Positions 7,306-17,881 of a stretch of 64,000 nucleotides of DNA are shown here, piece after piece. The translations under genes and the position numbers were made by a program. This DNA is from Streptomyces sp. L2 (GTDB taxonomy: Bacteria > Actinomycetota > Actinomycetes > Streptomycetales > Streptomycetaceae), in the NCBI RefSeq assembly GCF_004124325.1, contig NZ_QBDT01000001.1, positions 5,642,001 to 5,706,000 on the forward strand, read 5' to 3'. Under the pieces are notes generated by a model. It did not search any database. It was given only the letters and a program-made list of their open reading frames with translations, and had not been told where the DNA came from. Every line of letters starts with the position of its first letter. The stretch's first letter is position 1.

Positions 7306-8414
7306 CTACCACGTCTCCGACTCCAGGCTGCGCCGCGTCGCCGGGCCGTAGACCCCGGACGTGTCGGTGCGGATGCCGCGGGCCTGTTGGTATCGGCGTA
7401 CCGCGTCCTCGACCGTGTCGGTGTAGACGCCGTTGACCTGGTCGTCGTAGAGGTTCAGCTCCGCCAGGCGGACCTGGAGGTCGACGACCGCGGGACCCGT
7501 GTCGCCGCGCCGCAGGGCCGGGTCGGCCGTCGTCGTCGCCGTCACCGAGGGGGACGGGGAGGCCGTACGGCTGCCGCTGCGGGAGGGCCGGGGTGTCGGC
7601 TCGGACGGCGAGGGGGCGCTGGACAAGGTGCGCGGCGGCGGCGCCGGGGGCGCGGACCGCACGGGCGGCCGGGACGAGACGGCCGGGGCCGCCGACGACG
7701 GGGACGCCGAGCGCGACGGCGTCACGTCCGGGACGCTCTGCCGTATCTCCGGCGCGGCCTGCCCCCGGGTCGGTTCCGCGTATGAGAACAGCCCGCTCGC
7801 CACCCCGGCCGCCGCCACGACGACGACCCCCGCGCCCGCCGCGCACAGCAGAACGGCCCGGCGGGTACGACGCCCTCGCCCGGACCCGACCGCCGGACCC
7901 GCAGCCGGGGAACTGCCCGCTCCCGCCACCGGGCCTACCGCCCGGGAGCCGCCCGCTGCCGCCGTCGGGTCCGGCGCCGTCGGGCCGTCCGCCGCCGGGC
8001 CTACCGTGCCTGGTCCGCCGTCCGGGAGTCGTCGGCTCCCGCCACCGGGCCCGCCGCCGTCCGGGAGCCGCCCGCCGCTGCCCCCGGACCTGCCGCTGCC
8101 TCCGGACCTGCCGCCGCCTCCGGGCCCGCCGACCGGGTGCCGTCCAACCCCGCCTCCGCCCCCGACGTCGCCTCCCCGGCACCCGGCGGCGCCGCTTCCT
8201 CCCCGTCGGCAGTCGTCCGGGCCGGGCCCTCCTCGCCCACCGCCACGTACGGCCGTATCCGCAGGGGATCGAAGTCCTCCGCCGCCGCTGCCTCCGCCGT
8301 GCGGGAGGCGTGCAGGGCCTCGGCGGTGCGCTCTCCGCAGTCGCAGGACGGGGTGTTGGACGGGCCTCTGGGCGCACCGCACCGCGGGCAGCCCGGGCCC
8401 TCGTTCTGCGTCAT
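7306..8414 (-). CDS. Zinc-ribbon/TM/peptidoglycan-binding protein split by an apparent frameshift
   Basis: Two frames together make one plausible protein. From ATG 8414 (RBS GGGGAGGGG) the N-terminal part reads MTQNEGPGCPRCGAP with a zinc-ribbon-like Cys cluster, then AAEDFDPLRIRPYV, and stays open to a stop at 8001. The C-terminal part lies in another frame (stop at 7306). It has a basic RGRRTRRAVLL stop, one membrane helix, a Ser/Pro linker and a PG_binding_1 domain with LRRGDTGPAVVDLQVRL. The switch must fall in the Gly/Ala/Pro-rich stretch at about 7900-8250. It is a bitopic protein with a cytoplasmic zinc ribbon and an external wall-binding domain; pseudogene, sequence error or recoding cannot be told apart here. 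Confidence 0.7.
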
Positions 8415-8498
8415 CTCCGCGTCCCCTCCCCGCGCGAACCACAGAGATTATGCGGACTTCCTCCATATCCGCAGGAGTCAACAGGCCATAAACGGTGA

Positions 8499-10583
<2,085 letters not shown>

Positions 10584-10615
10584 CCGGCCTCTGGGCCGCT
10601 CGTCCCGCCCGGCTG

Positions 10616-11104
10616 CTACAGCTCCTTGCGGAACCAGTGCTCGGCGTACGGCACGTCGTTGTGGGGCTCGGTCTCCGCGTAGCCGAGCCGGGCGTACAGG
10701 GTGCGGGCCTCCACCAGGTCGCCGCGGGTGTCGAGCACGATGTGCCTGGCGCCCAGGGCGCGGGCGGCGTCCTCGGCCGCGGTGACGAGCAGCGCCGCCC
10801 CGCCCTTGCCGCGCATCGCCTCGTGCACGAAGACCCGGGTCAGTTCCGCCGTGGCCGGGTCCAGCAGCCGTACGCCCGCGGTACCGCCCGGCGTGCCGTC
10901 GTACCGGCCGACCATCAACTGCCCGGTCGGCGGGGCGAGTTCGGCGCCCGTGTTGGCCGCGATCTCCCGCTCCAGCTCGTCGGGGCCGGTGCGGCGCCCC
11001 TCGTACAGCAGGTACCAGCGGTCGCTGACCTCCGTGTAGTACGCCCGCCAGAGGGCGGCGGCGACCGGTGAGTCGTACGGCTCCGGGGCGATGGTCCAGC
11101 TCAT
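10616..11104 (-). CDS. GNAT family N-acetyltransferase
   Basis: This 162-residue protein has the GNAT core: a strand ending LTRVFVHEAMRGKGGAALLV (acetyl-CoA pyrophosphate loop, R/QxxGxG/A type) and a C-terminal LYARLGYAETEP segment typical of small-molecule or amino-acid acetyltransferases. The start at ATG 11104 matches the domain boundary (MSWTIAPEPYDS); ATG 11113 is an alternative and neither has a strong RBS. It is convergent with the MFS exporter (32-base gap). Substrate unknown. Confidence 0.85.
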   Translation of the reverse strand: MSWTIAPEPYDSPVAAALWRAYYTEVSDRWYLLYEGRRTGPDELEREIAANTGAELAPPTGQLMVGRYDGTPGGTAGVRLLDPATAELTRVFVHEAMRGKGGAALLVTAAEDAARALGARHIVLDTRGDLVEARTLYARLGYAETEPHNDVPYAEHWFRKEL

Positions 11105-11266
11105 GCCGCCCATTCTCGGCGGCGACCCGGGACGCGGCGCAAGCGAATTGTAGGGCGGTCCGGGCCGGGTCGCGGGCCGGGGCACGGGCGGGCCGTTTGT
11201 GGGCGCCCTTCCGGGTCACCCGAACAGGGAACCGGCCAGGTGGGCCGGTCCGACCGGAAGGCAATC

Positions 11267-11977
11267 ATGTCCACAGGCATGATCATCACAGTGATCGTGA
11301 TCGTGGTGGCCGTGCTCCTCGTCGCGGCCGCCCTGGTCTGGGGCGCCCGCGGACGGCGGCGCGGCGGACCGAGCCTGAAGCGGCGCTTCGGGCCGGAGTA
11401 CGAGCGGACCGTCGCCCGGCACGACGGCGACGCCGAGGCGGCCGAGCGAGAGCTGGCCGAGCGCGTCGAACGCCACGGTGACCTGCGGGAACGTCCGCTT
11501 GAAGGCGGCGAGCGGGAGCGGTACGAGGCCCGCTGGACCGCCGTACAGGAACACTTCGTCGACTCGCCCCGCCAGGCGGTGGCCGAGGCCGACCAACTGC
11601 TCGCCGAGCTGGCCGGGCAGCGCGGCTACCCGGGCGGAGAGCGCTACGAGGAGCAGTTCGCCGCGCTGTCCGTGCACCACGCCGGCCATGTGGACGGCTA
11701 CCGGCGCGTGCACCGGATGTCCCACATGGAGACGGGGACGGGCGTGGGCGCTGGCGGCGGGGCGAACGCGGCCGGCGCCGGGACGGAGGAGATGCGTTCG
11801 GCCCTGGTCTCGGCCCGGGCCCTCTTCGACGATCTGACCGGGACCGGAGACGGCGACCACGGCCGGCACCGGGCGCACGCCGGCGCCGCGCCCCGCCCCG
11901 CCGGAGCGGCCGGCACGCCGTCGCACGGCCACCATCTGCCGTGGACCGCCGACAAGAGCCGTCCGAAGGAGAGCTGA
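11267..11977 (+). CDS. Single-pass membrane protein, unknown function (paralogue of next gene)
   Basis: This 236-residue protein starts with a membrane helix (about residues 4-27) and a basic stop, then GPSLKRRFGPEYERTVARH and a helical domain with FVDSPRQAVAEADQLL. The tail is Gly/Ala/His-rich. The helical segment matches the start of the helical domain of the next gene (FVDEPRAAVEEADRAL), so the two are paralogues. I chose ATG 11267 with GGAAGG just upstream; ATG 11279 is also possible. The next gene starts five bases after the stop, so they are co-transcribed. No function is known to me. Confidence 0.78.
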   Translation: MSTGMIITVIVIVVAVLLVAAALVWGARGRRRGGPSLKRRFGPEYERTVARHDGDAEAAERELAERVERHGDLRERPLEGGERERYEARWTAVQEHFVDSPRQAVAEADQLLAELAGQRGYPGGERYEEQFAALSVHHAGHVDGYRRVHRMSHMETGTGVGAGGGANAAGAGTEEMRSALVSARALFDDLTGTGDGDHGRHRAHAGAAPRPAGAAGTPSHGHHLPWTADKSRPKES

Positions 11978-11982
11978 GCACC

Positions 11983-12669
11983 ATGGCCGAGGACAGGACG
12001 ACCGGCCGTCCGGACCCGGACGGCGACTACGCCGAACGCGACACCGGCACCGGCGCTTATACGGACCGGAACACCGGTGACTACACCGAACGCGACGCGG
12101 GGGCTCCCGGCTCCCGCTCGGTGCGGCTGCCGGGCACGGTGGCCCCCGGCGCGGAGGGCCTGACGGCCGACGACCGCACACCGGGCCCGCCCGGAACCGG
12201 CCGCGGCACCGGCGCCCGCATGCCCGACGACGGCCTCGGCGCGCCCTCCCCGGGCCGGACCGCCGCACGCGAGAGCGGAACGACCGAGCCCCGCTCGGGC
12301 GACACCTGGCCCACGGCACCCGGCGCACCGGGAACACCCGACGCGATCGGCACCGACGGCTCCGCCGGGACCGGTGCCGCCGGGGCGCCGCTGCTGGCGC
12401 ATGACGAGACCGACCAGTGGGAGCAGCGGCTGCGGCACGCCGTCACGGAGTTCGTGGACGAGCCGCGGGCCGCCGTGGAGGAGGCCGACCGGGCGCTGGA
12501 GGAGATCGCGGCGCGCTTCACCGACGCCGTGACGCGCAGGCGCCGTACCCTGCGCTACTCCTGGCAGGACACCGAGAAGCGCCGCCCGGGGTCGGACGCC
12601 GACACCGAGCGGCTGCGGCTCGCCCTGCGTGACTACCGGGAGCTGGCGGGACGGCTGCTGCACAACTGA
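11983..12669 (+). CDS. Hypothetical protein with disordered N-terminus and helical domain
   Basis: This 228-residue protein has no membrane helix. Its first 135 residues are Asp/Thr/Gly/Pro-rich and probably disordered (including repeats of the type ERDTG and DRNTGDY). The last 90 residues form a charged helical domain with FVDEPRAAVEEADRALEEIA and a C-terminal LRDYRELAGRLLHN. ATG 11983 follows GAAGGAGAG inside the end of the upstream gene, which indicates translational coupling. It may be the soluble partner of the membrane paralogue. Confidence 0.77.
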   Translation: MAEDRTTGRPDPDGDYAERDTGTGAYTDRNTGDYTERDAGAPGSRSVRLPGTVAPGAEGLTADDRTPGPPGTGRGTGARMPDDGLGAPSPGRTAARESGTTEPRSGDTWPTAPGAPGTPDAIGTDGSAGTGAAGAPLLAHDETDQWEQRLRHAVTEFVDEPRAAVEEADRALEEIAARFTDAVTRRRRTLRYSWQDTEKRRPGSDADTERLRLALRDYRELAGRLLHN

Positions 12670-12690
12670 GAGGAGCGGCGCGGCGGGGGC

Positions 12691-13119
12691 TCAGCCCGGT
12701 GCGCCCTCGGGGGTGGCGGCAGCCCTGCGCTGCCGCCACTCCCGTACGACCTCCTCGACGTCGTACGGCTTCTTGCCGAGTGGCGGGCCGGGCGGCGGCT
12801 TGAACATCATCTCGCGGATCTTGACGTTGACGTCGGTGATGATCTGCCGCACGATCCGCTCCGAGGGCGCCGCGTACGCCGCCACGAGCGCGTCCTCGGC
12901 CTCTTTGCGCAGAGCCAGCGCCGGCGGCAGCGCGGCCAGGCCCTCGCGGGCCATCTTCCGCTTGATCCACCACAGTTCGTCGTACGGCGACTCGATGTCC
13001 GTGGGCAGCGGCTCGCCCGCGCCGGGCAGCGCGTCGAACTCACCGCGCCGCTGGGCGTCCCGGATCTGTTTGTCCGCCCAGGACTCGAACGGAACGCCGG
13101 GTGGCTTTCGCTCGGTCAT
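12691..13119 (-). CDS. DUF1992 (DnaJ-homologue C28-like) domain protein
   Basis: This 142-residue protein opens with FESWADKQIRDAQRRGEFD and LPGAGEPL, the diagnostic DUF1992 core shared with bacterial YhdN/DnaJC28 proteins, followed by DELWWIKRKMAREGL. It is soluble and largely helical. Biochemical function is not established. ATG 13119 is the natural start. The gene converges with the paralogous pair and diverges from the FHA gene. Confidence 0.88.
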   Translation of the reverse strand: MTERKPPGVPFESWADKQIRDAQRRGEFDALPGAGEPLPTDIESPYDELWWIKRKMAREGLAALPPALALRKEAEDALVAAYAAPSERIVRQIITDVNVKIREMMFKPPPGPPLGKKPYDVEEVVREWRQRRAAATPEGAPG

Positions 13120-13233
13120 GAACCCATTGTGCCGGACGCGGCCCGGCCGGGCGTTTTATCATGCGGCGGCGGTGTGCCCGGACGGGCACCGCGCAGGGAC
13201 GTTCTGACATTTCGCCGCATCAGGGGGACGCAC

Positions 13234-13626
13234 GTGCTCGAACTCACCATGGCCACCGTCTCGGGGGCCGACGCGGGTGCCACCGCCGGTATGACGATGG
13301 CCGACGCGCCCAGCGAGCCGGGTGCCGTGCTGCGGGTGGGCCGGGACGCCTCCGTGTGCCGCCTGGTCACGCCGGACGACTGGCTGTTCGTCTCGCGCGT
13401 CCACCTGGAGTTCCGCTGCGGCCCCGACGGGACGTGGCAGGTGGGCTGGCTGCGCGGCTCCCAGGCCGAGCCGTCCTCCGAAGTGCGGCTGATCGTCGGG
13501 GAGTACGCGCAGACCCTCACCTACGGCGGCATCGTCGCCCTCCCGCGGGGCGGCTCCGGTGAACTCGTCGTCCAGGACCGCACGGCGCCGCGCAGCGTCA
13601 ACGTGGGCTTCTACCACGAGAGTTGA
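13234..13626 (+). CDS. Small FHA-like domain protein
   Basis: This 130-residue protein contains VLRVGRDASVCRL and, after a short insert, WLFVSRVHLEF, matching the GRxxS...SRxH core of phosphothreonine-binding FHA domains. The rest is beta-rich with no extra domain. It may dock Ser/Thr-kinase substrates, but no kinase is adjacent. The start is GTG 13234, preceded by AGGGGGA at 13222-13228. The longer in-frame extension to 13129 is low complexity. Confidence 0.75.
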   Translation: MLELTMATVSGADAGATAGMTMADAPSEPGAVLRVGRDASVCRLVTPDDWLFVSRVHLEFRCGPDGTWQVGWLRGSQAEPSSEVRLIVGEYAQTLTYGGIVALPRGGSGELVVQDRTAPRSVNVGFYHES

Positions 13627-13673
13627 GAGCCCCGGGGCCCCGCGTCCCGCTACGGCTGTGCCACTACGGGCGG

Positions 13674-14345
13674 CTACGCCAGTACCCGGGCCAGCGCGAA
13701 GCCGTCGTGGCCCTTGCTGCCGACGGTCTGGATCGCCGTCCCGGTGAGCCTCGGGTGGGTGGCGATCAGGTCGAGGGCGGCGCGGGTGCCGACGACGTCC
13801 GGTTCGGTGCTGTCGGCGTTCAGCACCCGGCCGCCGCGCACCACGTTGTCCAGGACGATCAGGCTGCCCGCCCGGGTGAGGCGGAGCGCCCACTCCACGT
13901 AGTGCGCGTTGTTGGCCTTGTCGGCGTCGATGAACACCAGATCGAAGGGGGCCGGGTTCTCGTCGGCGAGCTTGGGCAGCGACTCCAGGGCTGGGCCCAC
14001 CCGCACCTCCGCGACCCGTTCCAGGCCGGCCCGGGCCAGGTTGCGCGTGGCCACCTCGGCGTGCTTGGCGCTGTACTCCAGGGAGATGAGGCGGCCGTCC
14101 TCGGGGAGGGCGCGGCCCATCCAGATGGTGCTGTAGCCGCCGAGGGTGCCGATCTCCAGGATGGTGCGGGCGCCCTGGACCTGGGCGAGGATCTGGAGGA
14201 GCTTGCCCTGGGCCGGGGTGACGGAAATGGCCGGAAGTCCGGCGGCCTCACTGTCCCGCAACGCCGCCTCCAGCGCCTCGTCATCGGGTGAGAGGTGTCC
14301 AGAGAAGTAGTTGTCGACGTCGTCCCACAGCTGCGACCCGCTCAT
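13674..14345 (-). CDS. SAM-dependent O-methyltransferase (family 3)
   Basis: This 223-residue protein is of the caffeoyl-CoA/catechol O-methyltransferase type. The SAM motif is ILEIGTLGGYSTIWMG, the metal and catalytic region is FIDADKANNAHYVEWAL, and LIVLDNVVRGGRV is also diagnostic. It probably methylates a catechol or phenolic hydroxyl with Mg2+, in the cytoplasm; substrate unknown. ATG 14345 has GGGAAAGG upstream. A TTAGCAC...GTGCTAA inverted repeat 47-72 bases upstream is a candidate operator. Confidence 0.92.
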   Translation of the reverse strand: MSGSQLWDDVDNYFSGHLSPDDEALEAALRDSEAAGLPAISVTPAQGKLLQILAQVQGARTILEIGTLGGYSTIWMGRALPEDGRLISLEYSAKHAEVATRNLARAGLERVAEVRVGPALESLPKLADENPAPFDLVFIDADKANNAHYVEWALRLTRAGSLIVLDNVVRGGRVLNADSTEPDVVGTRAALDLIATHPRLTGTAIQTVGSKGHDGFALARVLA

Positions 14346-14391
14346 GCGTCTGCTGCCTTTCCCGAGTGGTCCCGAGTGTCCCCGAGGCTAC

Positions 14392-14417
14392 TTAGCACTT
14401 CTAACTAGCTGTGCTAA
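14392..14417. promoter_or_regulatory. Inverted repeat upstream of O-methyltransferase
   Basis: TTAGCAC (14392-14398) and GTGCTAA (14411-14417) are perfect 7-bp arms with a 12-base AT-rich spacer. The site lies in the likely promoter of the minus-strand methyltransferase, suggesting a repressor or activator site. Confidence 0.4.
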
Positions 14418-14486
14418 CGAAGGTAGTCGGGGTTCGGTTCCCGTGTCACCCGACTTCCGGGTGCCCGCAACGGGTACCGTCGGAAC

Positions 14487-15629
14487 TCAGCCGATCGGCT
14501 CAGGTGGGTGTACGGGCGGCGGTGGCCGCACCGGCCGCCGGGAGTGCCGTACGGCGAGCAGGACGGCCGCCGCGACCAGCAGGAGCAGGGCGCCGCCGAC
14601 GGTCAGCAGCCAGGCCGGCACACCGGCGAACTCCCTCAACCGGTCCTCGTAGACGACCTGCTGGTACGGCGTGTCGGTGGCAGCCGGGCGCAGTTCGTGG
14701 TCGCCGGTGATGCGGGAGGGGTCGTAGAACTCCTGGCTGAGGGCCGTCAGATACGGCGTTCCGTGCGCGAGCGTGGCGAGGGGGCCGACGGGGTCCTTGA
14801 GGTCCTTGAGCCGGCCGGCGAACAGCACGCGGGGTGCGGTGCCGCCGATGTCGGAGACGGGGCGCATGCGGTGCGCCGCGAGCACGTAGAGGCCGAGGGT
14901 CTGCGGCGTGCGGGCCAGCCGGGACAGGCGCATCGGGTAGACGGCGCGGTCGCTGGCGAAGGTGAGGTGCAGGGGGTCGAGGGCGCCGTGCAGGGGGGTG
15001 CCGGCGGTCTCGGGGGCGAGGCGGACTGCCACGTACTCCCAGTGCTGGTCGACGTACGGCTGGAGCGCCGTCCGCAGCCGGTCGGGGAAGGAGAAGCCGT
15101 GGGTGCGCAGCCAGGTGTCGAGAGCGGCCGGGTCGGTGGCGGTGAGCCGAGCCACGTCGAACGGGCCGAGCCGCTGCCGGCCGACCACGTGCACGCCGCC
15201 GGCGCCGCCCACCGGGGGCGGGGCGGCCGCGACGCCGTCCGAGGTGTCGTCGAAGGGCCAGTCGCCGTGCCGGGGCCAGAAGTGCGGGCGGATGCGGTGC
15301 ACGGGGGCGGTGGCGGCGGACAGCTGGTCGAACAGGTGGGGGTCGCCGAGGCGGACGGTCGCGCGGTGCGGGACGGGCATGATCCAGGCGGCGCGGCGGG
15401 TGTCTCCCTCGACCGTCAGCCGCATCACGATCTGCTCCTGGCGGCCGTCCCAGCGGAGCACGGACTGCTCCTCGGCGACGGCGATCCGCTGCCGGGCGTC
15501 GGGAATCATGGCACCGCAGCCGCACGCGTACGCCGGGGCGATGAGCAGGCTCAGCTGGATGCCGAGGAGACTGAGAACCACCACCAGCGCGCGACGCCTC
15601 CGCCGAACGTGTTCCATGAACCGTGCCAC
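14487..15629 (-). CDS. DUF2330 domain secreted/membrane protein
   Basis: This 380-residue protein has an N-terminal signal helix (RRRRALVVVL to about residue 35) ending in a cysteine-containing YACGCGAMIPD. The DUF2330 body includes WDGRQEQIVMRLTVEGD and WIMPVPHRATVRLGD. A C-terminal membrane helix (about residues 345-365) and a Pro-rich tail follow. Such proteins are exported and anchored, function unknown. The CGCG cysteines just after the signal helix are conserved in the family. The DUF starts at the expected place with ATG 15629; ATG 15617 is an alternative. Confidence 0.87.
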   Translation of the reverse strand: MARFMEHVRRRRRALVVVLSLLGIQLSLLIAPAYACGCGAMIPDARQRIAVAEEQSVLRWDGRQEQIVMRLTVEGDTRRAAWIMPVPHRATVRLGDPHLFDQLSAATAPVHRIRPHFWPRHGDWPFDDTSDGVAAAPPPVGGAGGVHVVGRQRLGPFDVARLTATDPAALDTWLRTHGFSFPDRLRTALQPYVDQHWEYVAVRLAPETAGTPLHGALDPLHLTFASDRAVYPMRLSRLARTPQTLGLYVLAAHRMRPVSDIGGTAPRVLFAGRLKDLKDPVGPLATLAHGTPYLTALSQEFYDPSRITGDHELRPAATDTPYQQVVYEDRLREFAGVPAWLLTVGGALLLLVAAAVLLAVRHSRRPVRPPPPVHPPEPIG

Positions 15630-15689
15630 CCCTCCACCGCGCCGTTGCCAGGGCTACAGACGGCGCGGATGTGAAATCGGTTCCGCTGC

Positions 15690-16060
15690 TCCGGGTGCCC
15701 GGGGGTGGGGCCGCTCACCGGCGCTGCCAGGCGCCGCCCCAGCGGCACGATTGCCCGCTGCCCGGGGTTGGCCGGGGGTGGACTCGCTCACCGGCGCTGC
15801 CAGGGTGCCGCTGCGCCCACCCGTGCCGCCCCGAGCGGCACGCATGCCCGCAGCTACGCACGCACGCGCCCCGTCAGGGGCGCGGGGAACTGCGCGGCCG
15901 GCCACGGCGTGCCCGCGCCGGGCGGACGGACGGGCCGGGGCGGCGGCGCCGTACAACGGGCGGGGTGGCAACCCCCCTAGGGGCGCGGGGAACTGCGCGA
16001 TCAGCCACGGCGTGCCCGCACCGGGCGGACGGGCGAAGGCATCAGCGGCGCCATGCAGCG
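15690..16060. repeat. Tandem and dispersed repeats (type A) in the 15630-16107 gap
   Basis: Two repeat types fill this gap, and no gene is seen. First, GGTGGGGCCGCTCACCGG-like and GGTGGACTCGCTCACCGG-like units of about 75 bp (near 15710 and 15777) share CTCACCGGCGCTGCCAGG. Second, a unit of about 103 bp occurs twice (near 15875 and 15979) containing GGGGCGCGGGGAACTGCGCG and GCCACGGCGTGCCCGC. The same GGGGCGCGGGGAACTG motif recurs five times near 28.3-28.6 kb, and a 45-bp segment at 15813-15858 recurs at 28139-28184. Confidence 0.85.
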
Positions 16061-16107
16061 GGCGGGGGCTGCAACCCCCGAAGTCACCGAGGCGCCGCGC
16101 CCAGCGG

Positions 16108-17487
16108 TCAGTGGGGCTCGATCGAGGGGGCGGAGCCCGGCAGGGGCCGGCCCGCGGACTCGGTCATGCGCCACACCGCGACCCCGCCCACGACAGCCGC
16201 GGCCATCATGTAGTACGCGGGCATCATCATGTTCCCGGTCGCCCCGATCAGCGCGGTCACGACCAGCGGAGTCGTCCCGCCGAACAGGGACACGGACACG
16301 TTGAACCCGATCGACAGGGACCCGTACCGCACCCGGGTCGGGAAGAGAGCGGGCAGCGCGGCCGGCATGGCCGCCGTGAAGCAGACCAGGAGGAGGCCCA
16401 GCGCCGCCATGCCCAGCCCCACCGCCAGCAGACTGCCCTCACGGATCAGCAGCAGCGCCGGGATCGACAGGAACAGGAACCCCGCGCAGCCCGCGGCGAT
16501 GACGGGCCGGCGCCCGACCCGGTCGCTGAGCGCGCCGGCGAACGGCTGGACGATCATCATCAGGGCCATCACGCCGAGCACCACCAGCAGCCCGTGCGTC
16601 GCGTCGTACTTCAGCTCACTGGTCAGATAGCTCGGCATGTACGACAGCAGCATGTAGTCGGTGACGTTGAAGACCAGCACCAGGCCCATGCACAGCAGCA
16701 GCGACTTCCACTGACCCGTGATCATCTCGCGCAGCGGCACCTTCGGCCGGGCGGCCTCCGCCTTCTCGACCTCGGCGGCGAAGGCGGGCGTCTCCTCCAG
16801 CTTCAGCCGCAGGTAGAGGCCGATGACACCCATCGGACCGGCGACCAGGAACGGGATCCGCCAGCCCCAGGACGTCAGATCGTGCGTGGAGAGCAGCGCC
16901 GTCAGCAGGGTGACCAGGCCCGCACCGCCGATGTACCCGGCGAGCGTGCCGAACTCCAGCCAGCTGCCGAAGAAGCCGCGCTTCTTGTCGGGCGCGTACT
17001 CGGCGATGAACGTCGACGCGCCCGCGTACTCGCCACCGGTGGAGAACCCCTGCACCAGCCGGGCCGCCAGCAGCAGCAGCGGTGCGCCGACGCCGATCGC
17101 GCCGTACGAGGGGATCAGCCCGATCGCGAACGTGCCGGCCGCCATCATGATCATCGTGACGGCGAGGACCTTCTGCCGCCCCACCCGGTCGCCGAGCGGG
17201 CCGAAGACCATGCCGCCGAGCGGGCGGACCAGGAAGGCCGCGGCGAAGGCGCCGAAGGTGGAGAGCAGCTGTGTGGTCGGGTTGCCGGACGGGAAGAAGA
17301 CCTTGCCCAGGGTGACCGCGATGTAGCTGTAGACGCCGAAGTCGAACCACTCCATCGCGTTGCCCAGCGCGGCCGCCTTCACGGCACGCTTGACGAGCGC
17401 GGGATCGGTGACGGTGACGTCGGAGGAGACCCGTACGGGCTTCCGGGGCTTCACCAGGGGCGGGGAGACGGCTGTGGCGGTCGCCAA
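16108..17487 (-). CDS. MHS-family (ProP-like) MFS symporter
   Basis: This 459-residue protein has 12 helices. GNAMEWFDFGVYSYIAV in helix 1, GPLGDRVGRQKVL as motif A and RLVQGFSTGGEYAGA are signatures of the metabolite:H+ symporter subfamily (ProP, KgtP, ShiA). Closest by eye to actinobacterial ProP-type osmolyte/proline transporters; the substrate is not proven. The frame opens at TTG 17487 with only a weak upstream GGCGAG, so the start is uncertain. It is divergent from the GT87/PAP2 gene across about 390 bases. Confidence 0.88.
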   Translation of the reverse strand: MATATAVSPPLVKPRKPVRVSSDVTVTDPALVKRAVKAAALGNAMEWFDFGVYSYIAVTLGKVFFPSGNPTTQLLSTFGAFAAAFLVRPLGGMVFGPLGDRVGRQKVLAVTMIMMAAGTFAIGLIPSYGAIGVGAPLLLLAARLVQGFSTGGEYAGASTFIAEYAPDKKRGFFGSWLEFGTLAGYIGGAGLVTLLTALLSTHDLTSWGWRIPFLVAGPMGVIGLYLRLKLEETPAFAAEVEKAEAARPKVPLREMITGQWKSLLLCMGLVLVFNVTDYMLLSYMPSYLTSELKYDATHGLLVVLGVMALMMIVQPFAGALSDRVGRRPVIAAGCAGFLFLSIPALLLIREGSLLAVGLGMAALGLLLVCFTAAMPAALPALFPTRVRYGSLSIGFNVSVSLFGGTTPLVVTALIGATGNMMMPAYYMMAAAVVGGVAVWRMTESAGRPLPGSAPSIEPH

Positions 17488-17591
17488 AACGAGGCTCGCC
17501 TACCTTTCGACGGGGACAGGGGCGCGGCCCGGCGGCGACGGTGCCGGAAAGCGGGCCGAAAAGCGACCATAGGGTGTGTTCGGCGCATTAC

Positions 17592-17612
17592 GCATCGTGC
17601 ACAACTCGATGC
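17592..17612. promoter_or_regulatory. GCATCG-N9-CGATGC inverted repeat
   Basis: Perfect 6-bp arms flank TGCACAACT, giving a GntR-like GTTGTGCAC core on the minus strand. It sits about 105 bases upstream of the symporter start in the otherwise featureless divergent gap 17488-17881, in which I see no other gene. Confidence 0.35.
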
Positions 17613-17881
17613 ATGGGGCAGCTAAACGGCGCCTGTCCAGGCCCGTCCGCCCGCCCCCGGGCCGGCATTCCGGCCGTCCGCTGTGATCCTTCTCGCGCAC
17701 CCCGCCTGCAACCGCAGACCGCGCGGACTATCGTCATCCGGACAAAAGGAGACCTGCGTCAGGCGAAGCGGGGGTGCCCCGCGTCTCCCCCGGGGGGCGT
17801 GCGGCCCCTCCATGGGTTCGCTGGAGGAACCCGGCGCGCGGACGCGCCCGGGACGACGGGGCGGAAGGCCGACGAGGCGTG

